DNA of 64,000 nt from Lampris incognitus (taxonomy: Eukaryota > Chordata > Actinopteri > Lampriformes > Lampridae): contig NC_079212.1 in NCBI RefSeq assembly GCF_029633865.1, positions 87,917,986-87,981,985 of the forward strand, given 5' to 3'. The notes under the pieces were generated by a model. That model had not been told where the DNA came from, did not search any database, and saw nothing but the letters and a program-made list of their open reading frames with translations. The position numbers and the translations under genes were made by a program. Shown piece by piece: positions 45,936-57,210 of this stretch. Position 1 is the stretch's first letter; every line of letters starts with the position of its first letter.

Positions 45936-47155
45936 TCATTTTTTAGATTTTTTGGGAACAACACTTTTGCAGAGGTTTTTGAGAGCACCACACACTATCA
46001 CAACATCATCGAGAATGTTAATCTGTGACACTGGAATTACTGTTTGCAAAATCTTAAAGTTCTTCCATCGTCCAATTACTCCTTCCACATGTATCCTTAC
46101 ACGAGACAGTTGTCTCGATGAGTCCACCTCCTGTGCAGACAGTTGCTTTTTTCCTTTTGTGAAATGAGGTGTACGAAGGGTGGCACCATAAACTGCAAGT
46201 TCATCTTGGATTAGAAATCCCCTATCTGCCAGAATCTCATCGTTATGTTCCAGAAGTTCCAAAAACTCTGATTCCTTTGTTATCTGCTTGTCAGAAACCC
46301 GCCCACCCCAACCGGGAGACAGAAATGAAATTGCTCCAGCTGGAGTGATGCCAATCAAATATTTAATGGTGTTGGTGTGTTTATAATTTGACCATGTCTG
46401 GGCCCTGGCAGTCAGATTACTGGGTCTAGCAATGAAAACCTCTGTGCAATCTATTATGCACCGGCATCTCTTAAAGTTTCGCTTGAAGATTTTAGGTATG
46501 TTCTTTAGTATAGCTCCCTTACTTGGCCATTTAATGACCGGCTTGAGGACTATGGCCATAGCAGGTATCCAGCTCCGACAAATATTTGATAAGGTGGTTT
46601 TTGATACCTTAAATCTATAGGCTAAATCAGTATTAGTTAGGCCCAGCCTTAATTTCATTAGCACAACCAACAGATGATCCTGTAGAGAAAGAGTTTGGCT
46701 AATTCTTTGTACACTGTCTGTTATTTTTGCACACAGCCAGTCAAAGGTAATGGAGGTAAGTCCTGTGAAAAAAATCAGTTGTCCCATGTTGAACTTAATA
46801 GTGGCGTAGGAAAACGTAGAGTTTTGCAGCTCCTCTTTAAGCTTTTCGTTTTCAGCCAGTAGTTTTTCACACTCCTGCTGCAGGTTGACATAGTCCTTCT
46901 GAAGCTTAGGGTACCTCAGGGTCAGATCATCATATTCTGTCCTTGGGACTGGGATGTCCTCTTTAGCTTTAATAGAAAAGCCAACAGTTGGGATATGCCG
47001 GCACAAGCTCACAACAAATTGGTTGATTGCAGAACAAAAATATATCCTCACCAGGACAGTGATCCATGCTGCTGACTAGTCCTGGAGTTTCAGAAGGAGC
47101 AGGCTGATTGGGTGGAGTGTAAACCCTTTCATCTCGTCTCCTTTTCCTATGGTAC
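45936..47155 (-). CDS. DDE transposase exon of THAP transposon
   Basis: The acceptor TTAAG precedes codons RYHRKRRRDERVYTPPNQPA. A 371-codon frame (45936-47051) covers a coiled-coil-like stretch (LQQECEKLLAENEKLKEELQ), a helix-turn-helix (GLTNTDLAYRFKVSKTTLSN) and the DDE_Tnp_4 core: IIDCTEVFIARPS (first Asp), WGGRVSDKQIT, ILADRGFLIQDEL (second Asp) and RVRIHVEGVIGRWKNFKIL (Glu). The frame from the acceptor runs into a stop at 46969, so a short intron (donor CTG|GTGAGG, acceptor TCTATTAAAG) or a frameshift is needed to join it to the core. No stop occurs in the core itself. It may have been active fairly recently. Confidence 0.78.
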
Positions 47156-47472
47156 CTTAACATAAAAAAGCTAAATTAATGAACAGAAATACTGATCAGA
47201 GGCCATATTACAGGAAATTCCTAACTTGCAGATCCTATCTTAACTGTTTGGTTACGATTAGATATTAGGTTATGATTTGCTTAATGCCAACTGGAGAAAA
47301 ATCCTATCTTAGACATCCCTATCTTCACTTTAACCTTAAGACGGTAAATATACAGACCCATTTTCTCAAAGCCAGCAGCTGCAAGCTCCAAAGTGCACTG
47401 AATAGCATGAAATGAAAGAGGGAAAAAGTCATTCTAAAATGATTAGGAAGTGTTAGGCCTAATTATTCTTAC

Positions 47473-47566
47473 CTTTCCACCTTTGCCTCGGGGTTCTGAC
47501 TTTGTTTTGTGTACTTAAACACAGAGGGCCCAAAATCAGGATTCTGTGAGTCCAGTGACGCCTCAC
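47473..47566 (-). CDS. Linker exon of THAP transposon
   Basis: Bounded by ACAG and GTAAG on the minus strand. It reads GEASLDSQNPDFGPSVFKYT and KQSQNPEAKVER, joining in phase to ...HFISG before it and YHRKRRRDE after it. The same linker pattern follows THAP domains in related fish transposons. Confidence 0.75.
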
Positions 47567-47695
47567 CTGTAAATAGCCAGACACACCACATTAGCCAAAT
47601 AATATCAGCTAACGCTGCTTATCGGTTACTTTAGCTATTAGTCTGCATCTAAACCAGGCATTCCAGTGAAACCACAGAGTAGATAGATAACTTAC

Positions 47696-47950
47696 CTGAT
47701 ATAAAATGGCCACTGCAAACGCCAGCATTTTGCATCGTGTCCTCAGTCCAGTTTTCATCAATACGTTTGCTGGCATTCAGCCACAGGCACCTCCGCTGGC
47801 TCTGAAATGGCTGTGATCCCGTCGGGATTGGGTAAAATTTCAGTCCGCTGTTGGTAGAGTAGCGATTTGTACAGCCAAACACACATTTTGATGCTGGTTC
47901 TACTTCTGAATAAACTTTGTAATCTCCTCTTCCTCGTCTGAATCTGTGAA
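47696..47950 (-). CDS. THAP zinc-finger exon
   Basis: The minus strand reads CVFGCTNRYSTNSGLKFYPI, then RRCLWLNASKRIDENW and CSGHF: a complete C2CH THAP pattern (C-x2-C, conserved Trp, C-x2-H-F). The donor is ATCAG|GTAAGT. No Met lies just upstream of the first Cys; the nearest in-frame Met is far away (48101), so the true start is unresolved. Confidence 0.75.
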
Positions 47951-48376
47951 TGAGTGGGAGACTTGGGGGTAGCGTTTCACTTCCGTTGCCTAAATGCGCG
48001 CGCATACTTTTGATGACGTAGGCTGTAAAGGGGTCTATTATGTGTAATATACAATAACTGTGAATAACTGTTCGTTGTGTAATAACTGAACATGTCAACA
48101 CGCTGCTGCATCTTTTTCTTAATGTACATCTGCTAGATTTTATCTTTCTACCAATGCTCGTAATCCAACCTGATTCTATATTTAAATATACATCTCTGTA
48201 TTCTATATTTTCTTATAAGCACCAAGTACTTAATCTTAGTTTAGTTCATTATATTTTGTATATTCTCTATAGTTTTTGCTTTATATGTTCTTGCTATTGT
48301 GTTTATTTTTTATGTTGGGTGTTTTTGGATTATGTGAGCTGCAATGACGTTTTAATTTCCCTCAGCATCACTAAAG

Positions 48377-49248
<872 letters not shown>

Positions 49249-49435
49249 TCTATCAGAGAGGTGACAGGCTACATCCTGATTGCCATCAACCAGTTCAGCC
49301 GTCTGCCACTGGACCACCTGCGTGTTATCAGAGGTACAACATTGTATGATGGCCGCTTTGCCTTGGCTGTACTCCTCAATTATCAGAAGAATGGGCGGCA
49401 TGGACTACAGGAGCTAGGTCTACCATGCCTTACAG
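49249..49435 (+). CDS. erbb3: erbb3 exon 3: L1 domain
   Basis: Begins in phase 0 after TTATTGTTACAG and ends ACAG|GTACTT in phase 1. It is 187 bp, the length I recall for the same exon in human ERBB3. It reads [20 protein letters not shown], then [20 protein letters not shown] and [35 protein letters not shown] and YDGRFA are characteristic of ERBB3 L1. The Cys in LGLPCLT is unusual: the same position in mammalian ERBB3 and EGFR is not Cys as far as I recall. Confidence 0.95.
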
Positions 49436-49544
49436 GTACTTACACACAACACACACAAATGTTCAAACATGATTATTCATGACTGTCATAAAGGAGGTTA
49501 CATAGTCAAGTGGTGTACCTAAGTGCAGAAAGTAAAATGAGGCA

Positions 49545-50480
49545 AAAGTACGGTTTAACTGGCTTTATTGAAGTCAAGGTCAAAAGACAGGCAAAGATCA
49601 AGGTATCCAGCAAGAACAGGACATCGCTGGTTAAGCCCAGAATCCCTGATGATGTGGGTATGGTGCAGATTCCTCACGACCAAGCTCCATGTCTTGTGGC
49701 AGCATCTGATGAAGTTTTCTGCCACTGGGACCCTACCTCCACCTTGTGGTCCAAGAACAACAGTAGTTGATACCCCACCTGGCACTGAAAGGGAGACAAA
49801 TCTGTGGAGAAGGTTAACATGTTGTCTATATATTCAGCCCAAACTAGGTGATCAGTCCAGGTTGCAGGATTGAGTGAAACCAGGCAATGGAGCATGGTCT
49901 CCAATTCCTGGTAGATCAGTTAAGTCTGGCTGTTAGACTGATGGTGGAAACGCAAAGACAAGTTTGCTAAAGCCCCCAGGAAGTTGCAGAATGCCTACCA
50001 AAACTGCAAGGTGAAGTGGGGGCAATAGTCCAAGACAATGTCCCCGGGAAGAGACACCAACCACCAACATGATAAAAATGTTGCTCTTGGATTTTGGAAG
50101 ATCCATGACGACATCCATGTCCAAGTGAGACCACGGATATAAGGCAATGGGCAGAGGATGTAATAGATCGGTAGGTAGCTGACATACGGAGCAGGCAGAA
50201 TGAAAGCCTTGGATGTTGTTCTCTATGGAGAGCTATGAGAATCTTCAACAGAGTAACATGAGCATGCAGAAAACTCCAGGGTGTCCCATCATGTGGAAAG
50301 TGTCCACACTGGAACACTCTGGAATGGACAGCCTGAGGAATGAAGAACTTCACTCTGGGACCAATTCCCGAGTCTGACTCATCCTACAGAGCTCTCATAC
50401 CCTCTCTCAGTTCCCCATGAAGTGATGTGGCAGGATGGACGCTGGAGCAGCCTCCTTTTCTGGAACCTCAATTTGCCTGA
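49545..50480 (-). pseudogene. Gypsy integrase relic
   Basis: Minus-strand stretches match the C-terminal half of a fish Gypsy integrase: PWSHLDMDVVMDLPKSKSNI, LETMLHCLVSLNPATWTDHL (with the first residue varied), and LSPFQCQVGYQ. Zinc-binding and DDE residues are largely lost to frameshifts. 3' of it (about 49500-49545) there is no visible LTR. Confidence 0.65.
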
Positions 50481-50871
50481 AGTTGGAAAACCCCAGGAAT
50501 TGTTGGACCTGCTTTACAACATGGGTTGAGGTCAGTTGGCATCAGCTTTGACCTCTCCCAGATCCACCTGGATGCAGGAGTCAGAAGCAATGCAGAAACG
50601 AGTCAAAAACTATGTTTTACGTTAACTGGGAATTTTCTGTCATTTATCAAATTTTACAAGTGTTGATGGGTAATTCCAATACCACTCCTCATTTTGACAG
50701 AATCAACCCCGATTGTCGAATTTTAATTATGGGCAAGCAAATCAGCATTTCAAGGTGTCACAAACAAGGAAGAAAGTTTAGTTTATTTCCTGCTTGTTGA
50801 CTGAACAAGAACTTTGTCAAGTCAAGCTCTTTAGTTCAAATATCATTAATAATTTCAGGAATGGTCTAATT

Positions 50872-50948
50872 CAGTGGTGTCCAACCCTGCTCCTGGAGAG
50901 CTACCCTCCTGCCGGTTTTAACTCCAGGAGCAGGGTTGGACACCGCTG
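50872..50948. mobile_element. 77-bp hAT micro-MITE with 8-bp target duplication
   Basis: Left arm CAGTGGTGTCCAACCCTGCT; right arm is its inverse with one change (CACCGCTG). Flanked by GTCTAATT at 50864-50871 and 50949-50956. Only about 20 bp lies between the two 27-bp arms. Confidence 0.9.
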
Positions 50949-51048
50949 GTCTAATTAGTTGCAGTGGTTAAAACTTGTCAACCTGTAATTGATTGTTTAA
51001 TTGGTTGAATTGGTTAAACGAATTATGTAGATTCGAGCAACGCGCTGG

Positions 51049-51294
51049 GTGGGAGAGAAGGGTCAGGTGCTCTACCAGGGCAAGAACATATTTTTCTTTA
51101 ACTATTTAAGTGCTAACCCGACGAAGACGCGGGCTGCGTTCAATAGCGTGAAGGCGTCCCTTTATAAGAAAGGCGTCAAGTTCACTATGCAACATCCAGC
51201 TGTTCTCCGTGTGGTATTTGAGGGCAAAACAATCAGTTTTGACACTCCAGCAAAAGCTGAGGAATTCTACTCGAGGAACATAGAATCGACCTGA
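51049..51294 (+). pseudogene. L1-type LINE ORF1 C-terminal fragment
   Basis: 81-codon frame starting MGEKGQVLYQGKNIFFFNYL, followed by FNSVKASLYKKGVKFTMQHP, AVLRVVFEGKTISFDTPAKA. The pattern of a basic helix, 'F....A.L', then hydrophobic-G-K-x-x-x-F matches the C-terminal domain of L1 ORF1 proteins (RNA-binding chaperone). It lies 0.6 kb upstream of an L1 reverse transcriptase relic in the same orientation. Fragment, not a host gene. Confidence 0.6.
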
Positions 51295-51419
51295 ACTGAT
51301 CAAACAGGCTGAGCGCCAATCAATAAGCTCTGTAACTGGCTATTCATTTGATCTGGACTGATCCTATGTAAGTGTTTTATATTTCCTCTGGTGAGCTGTA
51401 TGCTGTTATTTAAAGTTTG

Positions 51420-51745
51420 GCCACCTGGCGTATTAAGCCAGGAAGATGAGCATTGGGGTAGGGTGCAATGCAGACCGGGCAGCAGGCAAAGGCAGGGACC
51501 GGGGCGTGCCGATTTCCAGCATCGCAAACTGGTCCAGGTGGACCAACTGGGAGGAGACCCCGGGGTACACCCAGAACTCGCTGGAGGGACTACATGTCCA
51601 ATCTGGCCTGGGAACGCCTTGGGATCCCCCAGGAGTAGCTGGAGGGCATTGCTGGGGAGAGGGACGTCTGGAGTGCCCTACTTAGCTTGCTGCCACCGCG
51701 ACCCGACCCCGGAGAAGTGGCTGATGATGAGATGAGATGAGAGAC
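51420..51745 (+). mobile_element. Rex3 internal-deletion derivative (5' end fused to 3' end)
   Basis: About 88 bp (GATGAGCATTGGGGTAGGGT ... CGCAAACTGGT) match the 5' region of the Rex3 at 26215-26305. After that comes the Rex3 3' end: GGGACTACATGTCCAATCTG, GCCTGGGAACGCCTTGGGAT, then CTTGCTGCCACCGCGACCCG and the tail GATGATGAGATGAGATGAG. All central Rex3 sequence is missing. Confidence 0.8.
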
Positions 51746-51869
51746 TATCCTATGCTAGTGTAGCCTATTACGTAGGGTTGGGTTTGGAATTGGTACTGAA
51801 AAAGGGCAAAATTTGACTGATGGGGATTTTGCAACTTTTGTTATTGTAACTTTAAATCACAATAGAATT

Positions 51870-52925
51870 AATCTCGGTGGATAAAGATATGAACAAAAAC
51901 ACCTCAATGGTCCGCCTTCTCCACTCCTCTCCACAGGCTTGCATCTGTACCAATAATCTACGTTCTCCATACTTCCCCCTCTCATGGGGAGCTAGTCAGG
52001 GCTGCCCCATATCGCCTCTTTCATTTGCTATAGCCATTGAACCCGTCTCCATAGCTCTGAAAGCATCCCCATCGATTAAGGGCATTTGTCGTTGGGGTAT
52101 TGAACATCGTTTGTCCTTAGATGCAGATGACCTATTATTATGTCACTGACCCTGTTGCCTGTGTACCAGCAATATTAGGTGTATTGAAAAACTTTGGTGC
52201 ATTCTAAGGATATAAATTAAATCTTAGAAAGAGTGAGTGTTTTCCAGTTAACAACGCTGCATTAATAATCAACCAAGATGAATTTCTTTTTCATTTTTTT
52301 AAAACTAGTTTTAAATACCTGGTTATAAAAATCACTCGTTCCTTTAAATCTCTACCTAAAGAAAATTTTACAACGCTAGTGGAAAAAGTTAGATCGGACC
52401 TTCAGAGATGGAAGGTTATTCCTTTATCTTTAACTAGCAGAGTTTAATGTGTGAAAATTAATGTTTTACACAGACTTTGTTTTTTAATCTTTTTAGGTGT
52501 TTGCCTCTTTTTCTGCCCAAATCTTTTTTCCTCTCAATTGACAGCTTGATCTCAACCTTTATATGGAGGAGCCGCATTCCACACAATTTCTGCTTCAGAG
52601 AAATACTAGGTCAAAGGGGGGCTTAACTCTTCAAAACTTTATTGGGCAGCAAACATCCAAAAAAAAATTATTTTGGCTACATTATCCAGACATGGACTGG
52701 TGCCGTATGGAGGCTAACTTCTGTTCATCTTCCCTTCGAGCTCTCGGTTTGTGCCCCCTTGCCATCATCCCCCTCCCAATATACCTCTAGCCCCATTGTC
52801 ACACCCAGGCTTAAAATTTGGACACAGTTCTGTCAGCATTTTAAATTTCAAATTTCTCCCTACTGGGGTCTATTTGTAACAACTATTTATTCCTCCCTGC
52901 AAAGCTGGATGCTATTTTTGGGCAG
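51870..52925 (+). pseudogene. L1-type LINE reverse transcriptase relic
   Basis: Reads LLHSSPQACICTNNLRSPYF, then GASQGCPISPLSFAIAIEPV, SLDADDLLLC (catalytic YADD has D for Y at the first place, both Asp present) and later TRSKGGLTLQNFIGQQ and WLHYPDMDWCRMEANFCSSS. Order and motifs identify the L1 clade. Stops and frameshifts are frequent after 52150. It belongs with the ORF1 fragment at 51049. Confidence 0.85.
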
Positions 52926-52927
52926 TG

Positions 52928-53771
52928 GAACAGAAGGTGACGACAGAGGTATAAAGTTGATCAGCCACAGCATGAAGGTATAGGAAAGAGTAATAGAAGC
53001 TAGGTTAAGAGGAGAGGTGACGATTAGCGAGCAGCAGTATGGTCTCATGCCACGAGAGAGCACTACAGATGCGATGTTTGCTTTGAGAATGTTGATGGAG
53101 AAGTGTAGAGAAGGCCAGAAGGAGTTATATTGCGTCTTTGTGGATTTAGAGAAAGCATATGACAGGGTGCCGAGAGAGGAGGTGTGGTATTGTATGAGGA
53201 AGTCGGGAGTTGCAGAGAAGTATGTAGGAGTGGTGCAGGATATGTATGAGGTGTGGTGGCAAACTTTGCAATAAAAGGAAAATAAAATCCTGAGTCAGTC
53301 TTGTCTTTCTGAGTACGTTTAGTTAAGCCTTTGCAAACGGGCTCACCCCAGACTGGTAGGAAGAAGGGAGAGAGAGCCCCGAACAGGAGTGCAATGTTTT
53401 TATAGAGATACAAGGGTACGTGTTGTCTAAGCCGCCCTAACCAATATGAGCCAGTTTCGCCCTTACCTATCTGCAGAGATATAAGGACGCGCTGACGTCT
53501 TTGGAAGGGTCAGTTATAGGCAAAACATAAGTTGTAGGCAAAACAGTACATGACGTCTAAATAGGAACAAGTGGTTCTCTATTTTTCTACTACAAAGGGC
53601 AGTGTGACAGGTGACAGTGGTGAGGTGTGCGGCTGGACTGACCGATGGGTTCAAGGTGGAGGTGGGATTACATCACGGATCGGCTCTGAGCCCTTTCTTG
53701 TTTGCAATGGTGATGGACAGGTTGACGGATGAGATCATGCAGGAGTCTCCGTGGACCATGATGTTTGCGTA
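52928..53771 (+). mobile_element. RTE LINE fragment, interrupted by a solo LTR
   Basis: Plus-strand copy of the RTE at 57211-60417. It starts within RT (GIKLISHSMK), then [20 protein letters not shown] and [20 protein letters not shown], and after the LTR resumes GQCDR/SVTGVRCAAG..., [20 protein letters not shown] and [12 protein letters not shown], stopping at MMFAY just before FADD. The LTR lies at QDMYEV/GS. Confidence 0.9.
53252..53594 (-). repeat. Solo LTR, 343 bp
   Basis: The plus strand starts TGTGGTGGCAAAC and ends CTACTACA. Minus-strand orientation is suggested by TATAAAAAC near 53400. Flanks are GAGG and AAGG, a diverged 4-bp target duplication; removal restores the RTE frame TATGAGG-GCAGTG. 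No internal retroelement sequence remains. Confidence 0.75.
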
Positions 53772-53825
53772 TTAACCAATGTTAGCTTTGAAATTAACGA
53801 CAACTTTCACTCGTCTGACCGGCAT

Positions 53826-55091
53826 TTCACTCCTACCTAAAACGACCATGGGCCGTCAAAATGTCGGCCGGTTTTTAAACTCTATAAATTAGATATTAAT
53901 GTATTACATATGTTAGTATGTCTGTTAGGAAACGACTGACACCAAAGTTAACATTTTAACAACTTTAATACTATTTTTAAACAATTCAAACTTCAGAGAG
54001 ACATGGTCGAACTTCCATCCATCCATTTTCCAAACCGCTTATCCTGTTCTCAGGGTCGCAGCGATGCTGGAGCCTATCCCAACAGTCATTGGGCAGTAGG
54101 TGGGGAGACACCCTGGACAGGCCGCCAGGCCATCACACACACACACACACACCCACATCACATTCATACCTAGGGACAATTCAGTATGGCTGAGTCACCT
54201 GTCATACAAGTCTTTGGACTGTGGGAGGAAACTGGAGCCCCCGGAGGAAACCCACACAGACACGGGGAGAACATGCAAACTAACCACTGCGCCACCGTGC
54301 CGTCCATGGTCAAACTTGAATAGCAAGATTGAAAAAGTGAAAATATTACCTGAAAAACAAAACGGAAAACACACATTGCTAATCTAACAAACGTAACAAG
54401 GCCTATAAAATGTGAAATGTAAAAAAAAAAAGAGAGAGAAAACTGAAAATAAATATTGAAACACCCAAACAACGACCGGAACTTAAAAACTATTAGAACG
54501 ACCATGGGCGGTCAAAATGACGGCCAGTTTTTAAACTCTATATCCTGTCTCGATAAATACCCAGTTGACATATTAATGCATTGCATATGCTATTATGTCT
54601 GTTAAAAAACGACGTACACCAAAATTATAATTTTAACAACTTTAATACTATTTTTAGACAATTTGAAATGGCGGCTGTCCAACGCCTGTCAAAACTGTAG
54701 CGCCTCGGTGGTAGTCATGGTGCGTCTGTAACGGCGTCTGTAACCAGACATGTTGGACATAATCACACATCAAGTTTAGACTATTTCTCTGCACTGGAGG
54801 GCGCTAGTGTGTTTCGAGGACAGAGCAACGAACTTCACGAAGGAAATGACGCGACCAACACACATCATCAATACTGACATGACGCGCATTTTGACCGCTC
54901 ATGGTCGTTTTAGGTAGATCTCATCATAACTTTTTGTGTGCAGTTGATCTAAAACTCATTTTAATGCAAATATATATTCGATTTTAGGTGCATTCACAGA
55001 GTGGCAAGTCTGTATCCCCCCCCCCCCACAAAGTTATTAAATCTTGAAAATCCAAAACCGTCAAAATGACGGCCTTGGTCGTTCTAGTTTA
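53826..55091. repeat. Unclassified repeat with palindromic CCGTCA-AAA-TGACGG motifs
   Basis: ACGACCATGGGCCGTCAAAA (53841), ACGACCATGGGCGGTCAAAA (54498) and the inverted versions at about 54889-54918 and 55058-55089 (ending GGTCGTTCTAG) give two nested inverted pairs. The first two are followed by a shared block of about 125-140 bp (GTTTTTAAACTCTATA, TATGTCTGTTA, TTTTAACAACTTTAATACTA), a direct duplication. A SINE is inserted at 54010. Possibly piggyBac-like, but no coding part or certain TTAA target was found. Confidence 0.55.
54010..54306 (-). mobile_element. HE1/V-type SINE, internally deleted
   Basis: The plus strand starts CCATCCATCCATTTTCCAAA and ends CCACTGCGCCACCGTGCCGT, the inverse of the family. 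The part corresponding to box B and the first 60 bp of the body is missing (AACATGCAAACTAACCACTG joins directly). Inserted in the repeat at 53826-55091. Confidence 0.88.
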
Positions 55092-55415
55092 ATGATGCTC
55101 TTCGAATCCTGTCAGAGCATTCTGCTTCTGTGAAAGCTTTCCTTGCTGCATGTAATGATGAAATGTGTTGATCTACCCATATACTCATAGATTAAAAAAA
55201 AGGACTGGTTGTTAAAATCCATAGTGTTTGCACTGCAACAGATTCAGTGGAGATTAAACTGGAGATGTCTGCCAAGGTGACATTGCCACCACCAGGACAC
55301 ATCATCAGTTGTGTACCTCAGCATCACAGGGTGTTTCGGCCTTTTATCACAAGACACCCTCCGCTGAGGCAGGCCCACCACAGGTTGATCGGTCCTGGGT
55401 GTGTGTGAGCTGTGG

Positions 55416-56765
55416 TTAGCTGTTCACCCTGGCAGCCCAGACGGCGTCTCTCCTTTTGATCCAGATCCAGTGGCTCATCCTCTCAGCAGTGTTGGCTAGC
55501 TCTTTGATCACTCTCCTGTGGGCCTCCCCCCTGACTCCTAGTTCCCTCAGGAGTTTTGCTGTGGAGCTGGCAACAAAGCCCCTACAACCCACCTCCACAG
55601 GGCGCACCTTCACCTTCCAGCCTCTGTCCTCTGCTTTGGCTGCTAGGTTGGCGTACCGCGGCTTCTTACGGTCGTACGCTTCATCGACTGCATCCTCCCA
55701 GGGGACTGTCAGCTCAATGATGTAAGCGAGCTGGTTAGAATTGGACCAGAGGACGAGGTCTGGTCGCAAGGTGGTTGTTGCGATCCCTGTCGGGAAGATG
55801 AGCTTCTGGCCTAAGTCCACTCGCATTTCCCAATCCCTGGCTGAGTTAAGTGAGCCTAAGTTGGGAAGTGAAGGATAGGCCTTCAGTTTATCCCCCTCCC
55901 GAACGAAAGCTGGAAACCGCCGGGGCCCTTCCTGGTTGTTGAGGGGTTGGGCATTGATGGAAACCCTCTTGCAATCGAGTTCAGCTGCCAAGCACCTGAG
56001 CACCTGATTGTGTCACCAGGTGTATCTGCCTTGGGTGAGGCTGGTCTTGCAGCCAACCAAGATGTGCTTGAGGGTTGCTGGGGCTGTACACAGGGAGCAA
56101 AATGGATTCTCTCCAAAGCAGAGATTTAGATTTATGGGAAAGGGCAGAACATCATATGTGGCCTTGATGATGAAACTCAGCCTGTTTGATTCCATGCTCC
56201 AGAGCTCACTACATGTGAGTCTCCTCTTTTCAACACCCTCCCACCTCATCCAGCGCCCCTGTTTGGCTTGTGCTACGGCTTTAGCACATCTGGCTGCTTC
56301 TTCCTGTCGGCGGACCTCCTCAACCACCATAGTTCGCCGTTCAGTAGTAGTCGCCTTTTGCCACGTAGGTGTTTTTATTCCCAGGCCAAGGCCGCCTCTG
56401 CCTTGTTGAACATGGCCTACTACGTCTCGGTGGCGGAGGGCAGATTTCGCCTCCAGTACAGCTGCAGCCGGGGTCTATTTCTTCCCTGTTGCTAGGGTTG
56501 GAGCAACTCCTCTCACTACCAGGTCTCGGGATTCTGTGAGGGACATGTCCAGCCTCACTTTTGCACATTTGAATTCCTCAACCAGGCTGCAAATTGGCAG
56601 TGTGAGGGCTCCATTGCCGTAGAGTCCAACACTGCTGAGGCACTTTGGCAGTCCAAGCCACTTCATCACCTGCGAGTTCACTAGCCTCTCCAAGCGATTG
56701 GCATGAGATAGTGAGACTTCGTACATGGTTATTGGCCACATGAGTCGGGGTAGCAGCCCAAACTG
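55416..56765 (-). pseudogene. RLE-type LINE C-terminus (zinc finger and restriction-like endonuclease)
   Basis: Minus-strand frames read, in order: VNSQVMKWLGLPKCLSSVGL (about 56650), WSMESNRLSFIIKATYDVLP, then CSLCTAPATLKHILVGC (CCHC motif) and, at 55416-56003, SARDWEMRVDLGQKL, TLRPDLVLWSNSNQ and IIELTVPWEDAVDEAYDRKK. RPDLVL...ELTVPWE is the PD-(D/E)xK endonuclease core that follows the CCHC in R2/R4/NeSL-like LINEs. The last frame is unbroken over 195 codons; upstream parts have frameshifts and RT is missing. Confidence 0.75.
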
Positions 56766-56771
56766 AAAGCA

Positions 56772-57210
56772 TCAGAGCTTCAACTTCCCGAGCAGTGCAG
56801 TGTTGTTGATTTGCCTAGTAGTACCCTCAAGAGCTTGTCTGCTGGTACCGAGGGAAGGTACCAACACCAACTGGTATGGACTGTACCTGTGCAAATTGTG
56901 CATGGAGTTCTTTGCCAATAGAGCCCAATCCAGAGCTGTCTTCCAGTCACATCCTATGTCTTTCTTTGCCTTTAACAAGATCTCAGTGAGGGTCCTATTG
57001 TGTCTTTCTAAAAGGCCATTGCTCCATGGACTGTAGACAGCTGTGGTTTTTACTTCGATGTTAAAGTTCTCTGCCATGTCTCTCATCTCCTCATTATTGA
57101 ACTCACTCCATTGTCGCTAAACAGTCTTTGTGGAGGACAATGAACACTTATCCAGGAATGGATGAAATGCTTTACCATCTCACTGGGTTTCTTTGTTGTT
57201 ACAATGCTAC
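56772..57210 (-). pseudogene. Retroelement integrase relic, C-terminal half
   Basis: Minus strand: RLFSDNGVS (second catalytic Asp), MRDMAENFNIEVKTTAVYSP, WSNGLLERHNRTLTEILLKA (catalytic Glu) and RYSPYQLVLVPSLG. It continues the part at 60418-60620 on the other side of an inserted RTE LINE. Gypsy-type integrase is most likely. Confidence 0.75.

Larger units (their letters stand above)
45900..48110 (-). mobile_element. THAP-DDE DNA transposon (DDE_Tnp_4 type) with exon structure
   Basis: Minus-strand gene of at least three exons: a THAP zinc-finger exon (about 47950-47696), an exon at 47566-47473 and the transposase exon from 47155 down to 45936. Splice signals are GT-AG and the codons join cleanly. 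Terminal repeats were not identified. The combination suggests an ISL2EU- or Harbinger-related family in intron 2 of erbb3. Confidence 0.75.

Noticed and set aside
55416..56003. Host nuclease gene
   Set aside because: The PD-(D/E)xK core is preceded by a LINE-type CCHC and remains of a LINE C-terminus; it is the restriction-like endonuclease of an RLE LINE.
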